A DNA stretch of 33,071 nucleotides from Actinomycetes bacterium (GTDB lineage: Bacteria > Actinomycetota > Actinomycetes > Streptosporangiales > Streptosporangiaceae), in assembly GCA_021793235.1 (NCBI GenBank), contig JAJYTD010000040.1:1-33071 (forward strand), given 5' to 3'. How positions within the stretch are numbered: the first letter of the stretch is position 1; every line of letters starts with the position of its first letter. A program made the translations under genes and the position numbers. The notes below the pieces were generated by a model, which was not told the origin of the DNA, searched no databases, and saw only the letters and a program-made list of their open reading frames with translations. Shown piece after piece: positions 1 to 6,991 of the stretch.

Positions 1-819
1 GGGTTCGACTACGAACTGCGCTACGCGGGCGACTCCGCCCGGGTCGCCTCGGCCCAGAACCTCACCGTGTGCCTCGACCCCGAGCCCGCTCCTCTGCGCC
101 CCGATGACCTGGTGATCGTGCCCGGCTGGGACAGCGGCTTCCCGGGGGCCGGGGCGCTGAGCGACCGGCTCTTGGGAACCATCCGCGACCACCACGCCGC
201 AGGCGGGACGGTCGCTAGTGTCTGTGCCGGGGCCGACGCCCTCGGGCGGGCCGGCGTCCTCGACGGGCGCCGATTCACCACCCACCACGCCCTGCAGGAC
301 ACCTTCGCCGGGCGGTACCCGGCGGCGACGATGGTGCGCGACGTTCTGTTCGTCACCGACGGCAACGTCGCCACCTCCGCCGGAATCACCTCGGGTATCG
401 ATCTCGCCCTGCACCTGCTGGCAATACGCCACGGGCAGGCGACCGCCGCACGCATCGCCCGGGCCATGGTCGTCTATGCCCGCAGGAACGGCGGTGAGGC
501 GCAGCTCAGCGCCATGCTCGAACACCGTTCCCACCTCGACGAACTCGTGCACAGGGTCCAGGACACCATCGACGCGGCCCTGGACGAGCCGCTGACACTG
601 GCGCAGTTGGCCCGCCGCTGCCTGGTCAGCCCGCGCACACTGACCCGCCACTTCGTCGCCGCGACCGGCATGACACCCCAGGCCTACCGGCAGCGCGCCC
701 GATTGGAGCGGGCTGAGAAGCTGATCGCCGCGGGCACGGGAATGGAGAGCGCGGCGCGGGCCGTCGGATTCGCCGACGCGCGCATGCTGCGACGGCTGCG
801 CGCGAAGGCGGGCGGCTGA
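1..819 (+). CDS. GlxA-family AraC-type transcriptional regulator, 5' truncated
   Basis: The reading frame is open from the first base, so the start lies outside the window; 272 residues are visible. The N-terminal part is a DJ-1/PfpI-like (class I amidotransferase-like) domain with the nucleophile-elbow-like stretch SVCAGADALGRAGVLDGR and the following TTHHAL. The C-terminal part (about residues 175-272) is an AraC-type double helix-turn-helix, with LTLAQLARRCLVSPRTLTRHF as the first helix pair (key residues Leu, Ala, Ser-Pro-Arg-Thr) and MTPQAYRQRARLERAEKLI as the linker helix. This order is that of GlxA/FtrA-like regulators, where the first domain is thought to sense a ligand or serve as an oligomerisation platform. 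The HTH ends rather abruptly, at LRRLRAKAGG. The target is unknown. It converges on the PabAB gene. Confidence 0.9.
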   Translation, partial: GFDYELRYAGDSARVASAQNLTVCLDPEPAPLRPDDLVIVPGWDSGFPGAGALSDRLLGTIRDHHAAGGTVASVCAGADALGRAGVLDGRRFTTHHALQDTFAGRYPAATMVRDVLFVTDGNVATSAGITSGIDLALHLLAIRHGQATAARIARAMVVYARRNGGEAQLSAMLEHRSHLDELVHRVQDTIDAALDEPLTLAQLARRCLVSPRTLTRHFVAATGMTPQAYRQRARLERAEKLIAAGTGMESAARAVGFADARMLRRLRAKAGG

Positions 820-890
820 CCCGACAGCCGCGGCGCGCCTGCACACGCACCGATGCCCTCAGGAGCCCCCGGAGAACCGCTGGCGCGGCC

Positions 891-928
891 CCGAGCGGCT
901 CGAGCCCGCCGCAGATCCCGCCGCTCGG
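891..928. terminator. Candidate bidirectional hairpin terminator
   Basis: CCGAGCGGC (891-899) and GCCGCTCGG (920-928) form a perfect 9-bp stem around a 20-nt loop. It lies between the convergent GlxA-type and pabAB genes, 16 bp beyond the pabAB stop. There is no U-run on either side, which is common for actinobacterial terminators but weakens the call. Confidence 0.4.
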
Positions 929-944
929 CCCGGGAGCCATGGGG

Positions 945-3056
945 TCAGCGGCGCGGCCCCTGCCGTCCGCTCATGGGGACGGCGGCTTTGAGCAGCATCT
1001 CCTCGTACTCTTCCTGCGGGTCGGAGTCGAGGACGATCGCGCCTCCGGCACCCACGGTCATCTCCGTACCGGTCCGTACGGCCGTGCGGATGACGATGCT
1101 CAGATCGGTGGTCCCGTTGTGGGAGAGGTAGCCCAGCGCCCCCGAGTACACGCCGCGCGCCGAGGACTCCAGGCGGTCGATGAGCTCCATGGTGCGCGGT
1201 TTGGGCGCACCCGTCATGGATCCGCCGGGAAAGCAGGCGCGGATCGCGCCGACCGGTGTGGTATCGGCCCGGAGCCGCCCGCGGACCGTGGAGACGAGCT
1301 GGTGCACGGTCGCATGGGACTCCGTGTACATGAACGCGGGGACCTCCACGCTGCCGACCTCGCATACCCGGCCGAGGTCGTTGCGCAGCAGGTCGACGAT
1401 CATCAGGTTCTCCGCGCGCGTCTTGGCCCCGGTGCGCAGCGCCTCGGCGATCCGCGCGTCGGCGGCCGGGTCCGGGTGGCGCGGCGCGGTGCCCTTGATG
1501 GGGCGGCTGTCCGCCGTTCCGTCGGTGTCGATGCGCAGGAAGCGTTCGGGTGAGGCACTGAACACCGTGGCCTCGCCCAGGCGCAGCAGCGCGGCGTAGG
1601 GGGCGGGCGCTGATGCGCGCAGCCTTCGGTAGAAGGCCAGATCGTCCTCTGGGGCGGCCAGGCGCAGCCGGTTGGTCAGGCAGATCTCGTAGCTCTCCCC
1701 CGCCGTGAGGTATCCCAGGCACTCTTTGATGTCGGCGAGGTAGTCCTCGCGCGGGCGCTCCAGCAGGTGCTCCAGTCCGGCGCCCGGCAAGGCCGGCGGC
1801 GGGGGCGGGAGGGGCGGCAGGACGGCGAGCGTGTCGGCGGTGCTGTCCACCCACGCTTTGTCACTGTCCTGGCCGCCGACCGCCACCACGTAGGTCTGTT
1901 CTCGGGCGTGGTCGACGGCGACGAACCGGTCGCAGCGCATCCAGACCGCGTCGGGTGCGGGCGAATGGTGCGCGGCCCGCCCGCCGCAGTCGGCTTTGAG
2001 TTCGTAGCCGAAGTAGCCGACGTAGCCGCCGGTGAAGTCGAAGGGCAGGTCGGTGCCGCGGGAGGGGCGGCGCGGCACGCGCCGCTCCAGCGCATCGAAG
2101 ATCGTTCCGGGTTCGCGCCTGACGTCGGTGCTGGTACGGCGGACGGCCACGGTCCCCTCCCCCACACGGTAGGTGAGCACCTCCGCCCGGGGGCCGGTCC
2201 CGTCCCCCAGGAAGGAGAACCGTGCTGTGGCGCCGAGGCGGCTACTGTCCAGCCAGAACGCATACGGCGATGTGGCGTAGAGGCGGGCGAAGGCGCGTTC
2301 GGTGTCCACCGCGTGCGGCAGCACCCGGTAGCAGACCGCGCCGGGCCGCGGCCGCTGGGGTTCCTCCGGTGGCCCGGGGCTGTGGTTTTCGCGTTCTCCG
2401 GCTGCACGCCGTGGGAGCCGGGCCGCGCCAGTGCCGCCGCGGGCCGCGGGCGCCGGGCGCTTGTGCTGTGCCCGCCCGGCCAGGCGGGTGAAATTGGCGA
2501 TGAGTTCGCGTCCGTACTCGCTGGCGACCGACTCCGGATGGAACTGCAGGCCCCACCGCGGCAGCTCGCGGTGGGCCAGGGCCATGACGACGCCGTCCTC
2601 GGCCCAGGCGGTCGCCTCCAGCGGTTCCGGCAGGGGTGCTGGGACCGCCAGGGAGTGGTAGCGCACAGCGGTGAAGTTCTGCGCCACACCGGTGAACAGC
2701 CCGCTCGCGGTGTGTCGGACCCGGCTGAGGTAGCCGTGGCGCGGCATCGGCGCCGACACCACGGGGGCGCCCGCCATGTACGCGATCGCCTGGTGGCCCA
2801 GGCACACTCCCAGGACGGGCAGACCGGGGTCGGCCAGCACGCGCGGCACCTGCCCCAGGTCCCGCTGGTGCTGCGGGCGGCCCGGCCCTGGGGAGATGAC
2901 GGCGGCGCCGAAGCCGGCGAGGTCGGGCCGCCCCATGCGCGCCAGTCGGGGGTCGTCGTTGGTCAGCACCACCGGTTCGGCACCGAGGACGCCGGCGATC
3001 AACTGGTACAGGTTGTAGGTGTAGGAGTCGTGGTTGTCCACGAGCAGTACACGCAT
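945..3056 (-). CDS. pabAB: Fused aminodeoxychorismate synthase (PabA-PabB), 703 aa
   Basis: This single protein should convert chorismate plus glutamine to 4-amino-4-deoxychorismate, the precursor of p-aminobenzoate. Residues 1-190 are a class I glutamine amidotransferase: GVCLGHQA holds the nucleophile Cys85, and QFHPESV supplies His173 and Glu175. A Pro/Arg-rich linker follows (about 190-235). The C-terminal half is a chorismate-binding domain with PIKGT, LRNDLGRVCEVGSVEVP, CFPGGSMTGAPK and GVYSGALGYL. The Lys in PIKGT is typical of PabB; anthranilate synthases have Ala there (known family rule). The ATG at 3056 was chosen over an upstream frame opening because it starts the canonical MRVLLVDNHDSYTYNL and is preceded by a purine-rich GGGAAGGGAA. 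No pabC-like lyase gene is seen nearby. Fused PabAB proteins occur both in folate supply and in antibiotic clusters; nothing here shows a cluster. Confidence 0.93.
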   Translation of the reverse strand: MRVLLVDNHDSYTYNLYQLIAGVLGAEPVVLTNDDPRLARMGRPDLAGFGAAVISPGPGRPQHQRDLGQVPRVLADPGLPVLGVCLGHQAIAYMAGAPVVSAPMPRHGYLSRVRHTASGLFTGVAQNFTAVRYHSLAVPAPLPEPLEATAWAEDGVVMALAHRELPRWGLQFHPESVASEYGRELIANFTRLAGRAQHKRPAPAARGGTGAARLPRRAAGERENHSPGPPEEPQRPRPGAVCYRVLPHAVDTERAFARLYATSPYAFWLDSSRLGATARFSFLGDGTGPRAEVLTYRVGEGTVAVRRTSTDVRREPGTIFDALERRVPRRPSRGTDLPFDFTGGYVGYFGYELKADCGGRAAHHSPAPDAVWMRCDRFVAVDHAREQTYVVAVGGQDSDKAWVDSTADTLAVLPPLPPPPPALPGAGLEHLLERPREDYLADIKECLGYLTAGESYEICLTNRLRLAAPEDDLAFYRRLRASAPAPYAALLRLGEATVFSASPERFLRIDTDGTADSRPIKGTAPRHPDPAADARIAEALRTGAKTRAENLMIVDLLRNDLGRVCEVGSVEVPAFMYTESHATVHQLVSTVRGRLRADTTPVGAIRACFPGGSMTGAPKPRTMELIDRLESSARGVYSGALGYLSHNGTTDLSIVIRTAVRTGTEMTVGAGGAIVLDSDPQEEYEEMLLKAAVPMSGRQGPRR

Positions 3057-3069
3057 CCCATGTTCCCTT

Positions 3070-3103
3070 CCCCGGTGCGGTACCAGATTAGGCCGCACCG
3101 GGG
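3070..3103 (-). terminator. Strong hairpin between sugar-porter gene and pabAB
   Basis: An 11-bp perfect stem (3070-3080 with 3093-3103) encloses a 12-nt loop. It lies 21 bp past the stop of the sugar-porter gene and directly upstream of the purine-rich ribosome site of pabAB. It may be the terminator of the upstream gene, or an attenuator/leader hairpin of pabAB. There is no clear U-run. Confidence 0.5.
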
Positions 3104-3123
3104 GCGGGAAGCGGAAGGGGTTC

Positions 3124-4557
3124 TCAGCCCCGCGCCGATGCGGGGGTTTGCCCCATTTCCTCAAGGGTTTTGCCTTTTGTCTCTGGTATGGATTTCCACA
3201 CGAAGAAGAAGGACAGCGCCGCGAAGGCCGTGTAGATGATGTAGGTGCCGCTCAGGTTCCAATCGCTCAGGCTCGGGAATGTCACGGTGACCAGCCAGTT
3301 CGCGACCCACTGGGTGGCGGTCGCCACGGCCATCGCCGCGGCGCGGATCCGGACCGGGAACATCTCGCCCAGCAGCACCCAGGTGACCACACCCCAGGAC
3401 AGGGCGAAGAACAGCACGAACGAACTGGCGGCGGCCAAAGCGACAGCGCCCCACGCGAACGACAGCGATGCCTGGTCGCCGACCACGGTGGCGTGGCCGA
3501 ACGCGTAGGCCGCCACACCCAGGGCCACGGTCATCCCGGCTGAACCGGTCAACAGCAGCGGTTTGCGGCCGAGGCGGTCCACCAGCATGATCGCGACCAG
3601 CGTGCCGATGATATTGACGATCGAGGTGAACAGGCTGAGCAGCAGCGAGTTGGTCTCCTCCACGCCCACCGACTGCCACAGCGACGCCGAGTAGTAGAAG
3701 ATCACGTTGATGCCGACCAGCTGCTGGAATGCCGACAGCGCCATACCGATCCAGACGATCGGCAGCAGCCCGAATCGGCCTTTGAGGTCGCGCAGCCGCG
3801 GCCGGGCCTCCGTGCCCAGGGCGCGGCGGATCTCCCGGATCCGCCGGTCGACGTTGCCGCCTTCGACATCGGCGAGGACGCCGCGCGCCCTGGCTTCGCG
3901 GCCCACCCGCACCAGGTAGCGGGGGGACTCGGGGAGGGTCAGGCTCAAGACGATGTACAGCAGAGCGGGCAGCAGCTCCACACCCAGCATCCAGCGCCAG
4001 GCCGGCAAAGGCCCCAGGGGGTTCAGCGCGCTGCCGTCGGCCGTCGCCGCCAGCGCGTAGTTGACCAGCTGTGACAGTGCGATGCCGAGCACGATCGCGA
4101 GCTGCTGCAGGGAGGAGAGGCGGCCGCGGTAGGCGGCGGGGGACACCTCGGCGATGTAGGTCGGGGCGATCACCGAGGCCATGCCGATGGCGATACCGCC
4201 GACGACGCGCCAGGCGGCCAGGTCCCACACGGTGAACGCCAGCGCCGATCCGATGGCGCTGGCGGCGAACAGCGCACCGGCGATCTGCATGACGCGGATG
4301 CGGCCCAGCCTGTCGGCCAGACCGCCCGCTGTGGCCGCACCCACGGCCGACCCCAGCAGGGCCGCGGCGACAGTGAAGCCGGTGACGGCCGGGCTGACGT
4401 CGAAGCGGACTTCGATGGCGCTGACGGCGCCGTTGATGACGGAGCTGTCATAGCCGAAAAGGAAACCGCCCATCGCCGCCGCTGCGGCGATCAGTGTCAC
4501 ATAGGCGATGTTCAGTTCACCGGCGGAATCCTTCCCCGCCGGATCCGGTCCTGCCAC
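3124..4557 (-). CDS. Sugar porter family MFS transporter, 477 aa
   Basis: A 12-helix major facilitator of the sugar porter family, expected to bring a hexose or pentose into the cell with protons. Family signatures seen in order: GFLFGYDSSVINGA in TM1, GGLADRLGRIR in loop 2-3, PTYIAEVSPAAYRGRLSS, PESPRYLV before the central loop, QQLVGINVIFYYS in TM7, VDRLGRKPLLL in loop 8-9, and PETKGKTLEEM near the C-terminus. The start is a GTG at 4557 with an AAGGAGGA ribosome site; a longer open frame upstream has no support. A 26-bp perfect palindrome sits just upstream of the ribosome site, suggesting repressor control or a leader hairpin. pabAB follows on the same strand after 67 bp. The exact sugar cannot be read from sequence. 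Confidence 0.93.
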   Translation of the reverse strand: MAGPDPAGKDSAGELNIAYVTLIAAAAAMGGFLFGYDSSVINGAVSAIEVRFDVSPAVTGFTVAAALLGSAVGAATAGGLADRLGRIRVMQIAGALFAASAIGSALAFTVWDLAAWRVVGGIAIGMASVIAPTYIAEVSPAAYRGRLSSLQQLAIVLGIALSQLVNYALAATADGSALNPLGPLPAWRWMLGVELLPALLYIVLSLTLPESPRYLVRVGREARARGVLADVEGGNVDRRIREIRRALGTEARPRLRDLKGRFGLLPIVWIGMALSAFQQLVGINVIFYYSASLWQSVGVEETNSLLLSLFTSIVNIIGTLVAIMLVDRLGRKPLLLTGSAGMTVALGVAAYAFGHATVVGDQASLSFAWGAVALAAASSFVLFFALSWGVVTWVLLGEMFPVRIRAAAMAVATATQWVANWLVTVTFPSLSDWNLSGTYIIYTAFAALSFFFVWKSIPETKGKTLEEMGQTPASARG

Positions 4558-4573
4558 GATTCCTCCTTGCCGT

Positions 4574-4599
4574 GTCCGGCCCCGTGCACGGGGCCGGAC
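4574..4599. promoter_or_regulatory. 26-bp perfect palindrome upstream of the sugar-porter gene
   Basis: The two 13-base arms (4574-4586 and 4587-4599) are exactly self-complementary, with the core CCCGTGCACGGG. The palindrome lies 17 nt upstream of the GTG start of the transporter, just beyond its Shine-Dalgarno, in the divergent region shared with the TIGR03086-family gene. An operator for a dimeric repressor or an mRNA leader hairpin is inferred. Confidence 0.55.
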
Positions 4600-4726
4600 C
4601 TGTTGATCGGTCGGTCTCTTCGGGAGGGCCACCGGCGGTGCCAGACAGGCGGGGAGAGGAGGTTGGGTACTCGGGCCATGGGGGTAGGACCTCTCCTCGC
4701 AAAGGCGTCGTTTCAAGGGAGTGGCC

Positions 4727-5287
4727 ATGCCGGATTTGGCGGACCTGCACGGACAGGCCATGGCGGAGTTCGACCGCCGCGTGCGCGCTGTGGAGATGAC
4801 GCAGTGGGCCGACCCCACCCCCTGCACCGACTGGGACGTCCATGACCTGGTCAACCACCTGGTGGGCGAGCAGTTGTGGAGCCCCTACCTGCTGGCCGGA
4901 GGCCGGATCGAGGACGCGGGCGACCGTTACGAAGGCGATGTCCTCGGCGACGAGCCCGTCGCCACCTGGGAGGTGGCTTCGCGGGAATCCCGCGCCGCCT
5001 GGCTGGCGCCCGACAGCACCGAACGCGTCGTGCACCTGTCCTTCGGCGATGCTCCGGGGTCGCTCTACCTGTGGCAGATGACATTCGACCTGGGGGTGCA
5101 CGCCTGGGACCTCGCCCGCGCGATCGGCGCCGACGAGAAGCTCGATCCCGTACTGGTCGACGCGCTCTTGGACTGGTTGGACGGGCAGCCGGCTGGGGAG
5201 AGCCTCCTGTTCGATCCTCCAGTGCCCGTCGCTGAGGGCACCGACCCGCAGACCCGGCTGCTGGCCCTGACCGGTCGGCGTGTTTGA
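4727..5287 (+). CDS. TIGR03086-family metal-binding / maleylpyruvate-isomerase-like protein, 186 aa
   Basis: The N-terminal WADPTPCTDWDVHDLVNHLV block is the signature of actinobacterial DinB-like / mycothiol-dependent maleylpyruvate isomerase-like proteins (TIGR03086 group). Candidate metal ligands are His39 and His43 and the His in FDLGVHAWDLARA. The start is ATG 4727 with AAGGGAG five bases upstream; a GTG at 4721 falls inside that ribosome site. It diverges from the sugar porter. Members are suspected mycothiol-dependent enzymes, but the substrate is unknown, so I do not assign a reaction. Confidence 0.85.
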   Translation: MPDLADLHGQAMAEFDRRVRAVEMTQWADPTPCTDWDVHDLVNHLVGEQLWSPYLLAGGRIEDAGDRYEGDVLGDEPVATWEVASRESRAAWLAPDSTERVVHLSFGDAPGSLYLWQMTFDLGVHAWDLARAIGADEKLDPVLVDALLDWLDGQPAGESLLFDPPVPVAEGTDPQTRLLALTGRRV

Positions 5288-5468
5288 GCGGGCGGCCGGT
5301 ACGGACCGCGGCGGCGAACGGCAAGCGAACATGGGCGGCAAGGTACCCGTGGGCCGCACGCCGAAACGGACACCAGCTCCGCGGCGTATCCGCGCCCATA
5401 CGGTCGGTTAGACAACGCCGCACGCGGATAGCGCACCAGAAAACACCGCCATCGACCGGGGGCTGACC

Positions 5469-6434
5469 ATGGTGCGCATCGGCTACACCCTCTCCACGGA
5501 GGAGCACGGACCGCGCGAGCTCATCGCACAGGCCAAGCAGGCAGAACAGGCAGGATTTGCGGCCCTGTGGATCTCCGACCACTTCCACCCGTGGCTGGAT
5601 GTGCAGGGGCACAGCCCGTTCGTCTGGTCGGTCATCGGAGCGATCGGCGAGGTCACGTCCTTGCCGATCGCCACCTCTATCACCTGCCCGATCATGCGGA
5701 TCCATCCGGCGATCATCGCGCAGGCGGCCGCTACATCAGGTGCGCTGGCACGGGGAGGGTTCGCCCTTGGCGTGGGCACCGGCGAAGCACTCAACGAGCA
5801 CATCTTCGGCGACCCGTGGCCGCCGGCCGCCAAGCGCCGGGCCATGCTCGAAGAAGCGGTCGCGCTGATGCGCGAACTGTGGGACGGCGGGCTGGTCACC
5901 CGTGACGGCGAGTTCTTCACCGTGGAGAACGCCCGGCTCTACACGCTCCCGGACCGTCCGCCGCCCGTCTATGTCTCGGCGTTCGGCCCCAAATCCGCCG
6001 AAACGGCCGGGCGTATCGGGGACGGTCTGGTGACGATGGGACCCGATCCCGAGGTCATCAAGATCTTCCGCGAGAGCGGCGGAGCGGGCAAGCCGATCCA
6101 GGGCGGCTTCAAGGCCAGTGTGGGCGACGACGCAGAGGAGGCCGCCGCCTACGCCCGCGAGCGCTGGCCCAACGACGCCCTGCCCGGGGAAGTGGGCCAG
6201 CTGCTGCCGCTGCCCCGCCATTACCAGCAGCTCACCGACGAGCTCATCACGCCGGAGCGCCTCAGGAAGATGATGCCGTGCGGCCCCGATCCCGAGGAGC
6301 ACCTGGCGGCGCTGCGGCCCTACATTGAAGCCGGCGTCGACGATGTCTTCGTCAACCAGGTCGGCAAACGGCAGGACCAGTTCTTCGAGTTCTACGCCGA
6401 GAAGATCCTGCCGCAGGTCGCCCGGATGGGCTGA
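5469..6434 (+). CDS. F420-dependent LLM-class oxidoreductase (TIGR03557-like), 321 aa
   Basis: A luciferase-like TIM-barrel enzyme, close to the F420-dependent glucose-6-phosphate dehydrogenase branch. Visible features are LWISDHFHPW near residue 40 (the Asp-His pair that in this group lies by the deazaflavin), GHSPFVWSVIGAI, the CPIMRIHPAIIAQAAAT block, GRGFALGVGTGEALNEH-like glycine-rich text (here ARGGFALGVGTGEALNEH), and AETAGRIGDGLVT. Length fits the family (about 320). The ATG at 5469 has only a weak G-rich upstream sequence. The 181-bp gap after the TIGR03086 gene suggests its own promoter. The substrate is not predictable; F420 rather than FMN use is inferred from family resemblance. 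Confidence 0.9.
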   Translation: MVRIGYTLSTEEHGPRELIAQAKQAEQAGFAALWISDHFHPWLDVQGHSPFVWSVIGAIGEVTSLPIATSITCPIMRIHPAIIAQAAATSGALARGGFALGVGTGEALNEHIFGDPWPPAAKRRAMLEEAVALMRELWDGGLVTRDGEFFTVENARLYTLPDRPPPVYVSAFGPKSAETAGRIGDGLVTMGPDPEVIKIFRESGGAGKPIQGGFKASVGDDAEEAAAYARERWPNDALPGEVGQLLPLPRHYQQLTDELITPERLRKMMPCGPDPEEHLAALRPYIEAGVDDVFVNQVGKRQDQFFEFYAEKILPQVARMG

Positions 6435-6465
6435 GGCCCCGGCCTGCGGGTCGGCCGCAGGGGCC
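6435..6465. terminator. Candidate bidirectional hairpin between convergent genes
   Basis: CCTGCGG (6443-6449) pairs with CCGCAGG (6455-6461) around a 5-nt loop, with outer GGCC/GGCC pairing. It fills the 33-bp space between the convergent LLM and YiaA-like genes. No U-run. Confidence 0.5.
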
Positions 6466-6467
6466 GC

Positions 6468-6761
6468 TCAGACCTCCTCCACTCTGAACGGGTCGTGCTC
6501 GGCGAGGAGCTTGTCGAGGCGGGCCTGGTCGACGCGGCTGGTGACGCTGCTCTCCTCCTGGCGGTCGCGGACGCACTTGGCGAGCGTGAACGTCGAGGTG
6601 ATGACGTAGAGCATGCCCAGTGCGAGGAAGGAGCGCATCCACATGTCGACGGGCAGGTAGGCGATGCCCGCCCCCAGGCCGAGGGCGGAGACGCCGAAGG
6701 AGATGGCGGACTGAATATAGAAGGCGGTGGTGGCCGTGGACTGTACGGGTGCTGTACTCAT
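6468..6761 (-). CDS. YiaA/YiaB family inner membrane protein, 97 aa
   Basis: A small membrane protein with two predicted transmembrane helices (about residues 13-34 and 42-63). The core TAFYIQSAISFGVSALGLG, then IAYLPVDMWMRSFLALGMLY and TSTFTLAKCVRDRQE, is the YiaA/YiaB domain. The C-terminal tail (about 30 residues) is charged and cytoplasmic by inference. The role of the family is unknown, though it is often stress-linked. The start at 6761 is ATG with a weak ribosome site. A TGAGTA/GACTCA element 35-58 bp upstream recurs upstream of the DUF2784 gene. Confidence 0.88.
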   Translation of the reverse strand: MSTAPVQSTATTAFYIQSAISFGVSALGLGAGIAYLPVDMWMRSFLALGMLYVITSTFTLAKCVRDRQEESSVTSRVDQARLDKLLAEHDPFRVEEV

Positions 6762-6795
6762 ACCGCCATCGTCGGCCCCGCCCCGGTACCGGCGC

Positions 6796-6819
6796 CTGAG
6801 TACGGGGACTCAAATGCCG
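6796..6819 (-). promoter_or_regulatory. Shared upstream element, copy 1 (YiaA-like gene)
   Basis: On the plus strand it reads CTGAGTA, five bases, then ACTCAAATGCCG. It matches 29444-29467 at 20 of 24 positions, in the same orientation relative to its gene. The core is an inverted repeat, TGAGTA-N4-GACTCA, with one mismatch. Likely a transcription-factor site; the factor is unknown. Confidence 0.55.
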
Positions 6820-6991
6820 TGGTCGGGTCTACTCGCACCGCCGATCACGCGCTGCGAGTCCGAGGATCGCCGCCGGTTGCCTGCGCGCTCCTGAACGGCC
6901 GCGCCGGGACCTCCGGCGGCCAGCGCCTTGGCCGCCCGCTGCCCCTTTCGGGCCTACTCGGCCCGTCCCCACAAACTCAGATTCTTCCTTC

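Noticed and set aside
1767-3239. Plus-strand 490-codon open frame
   Set aside because: Antisense to pabAB, which has full catalytic motifs; no ribosome site and no recognisable domain.
4665-4670. GGGTAC resembling a SigB -10 box before the TIGR03086-family gene
   Set aside because: No GNNT-type -35 at the required distance.
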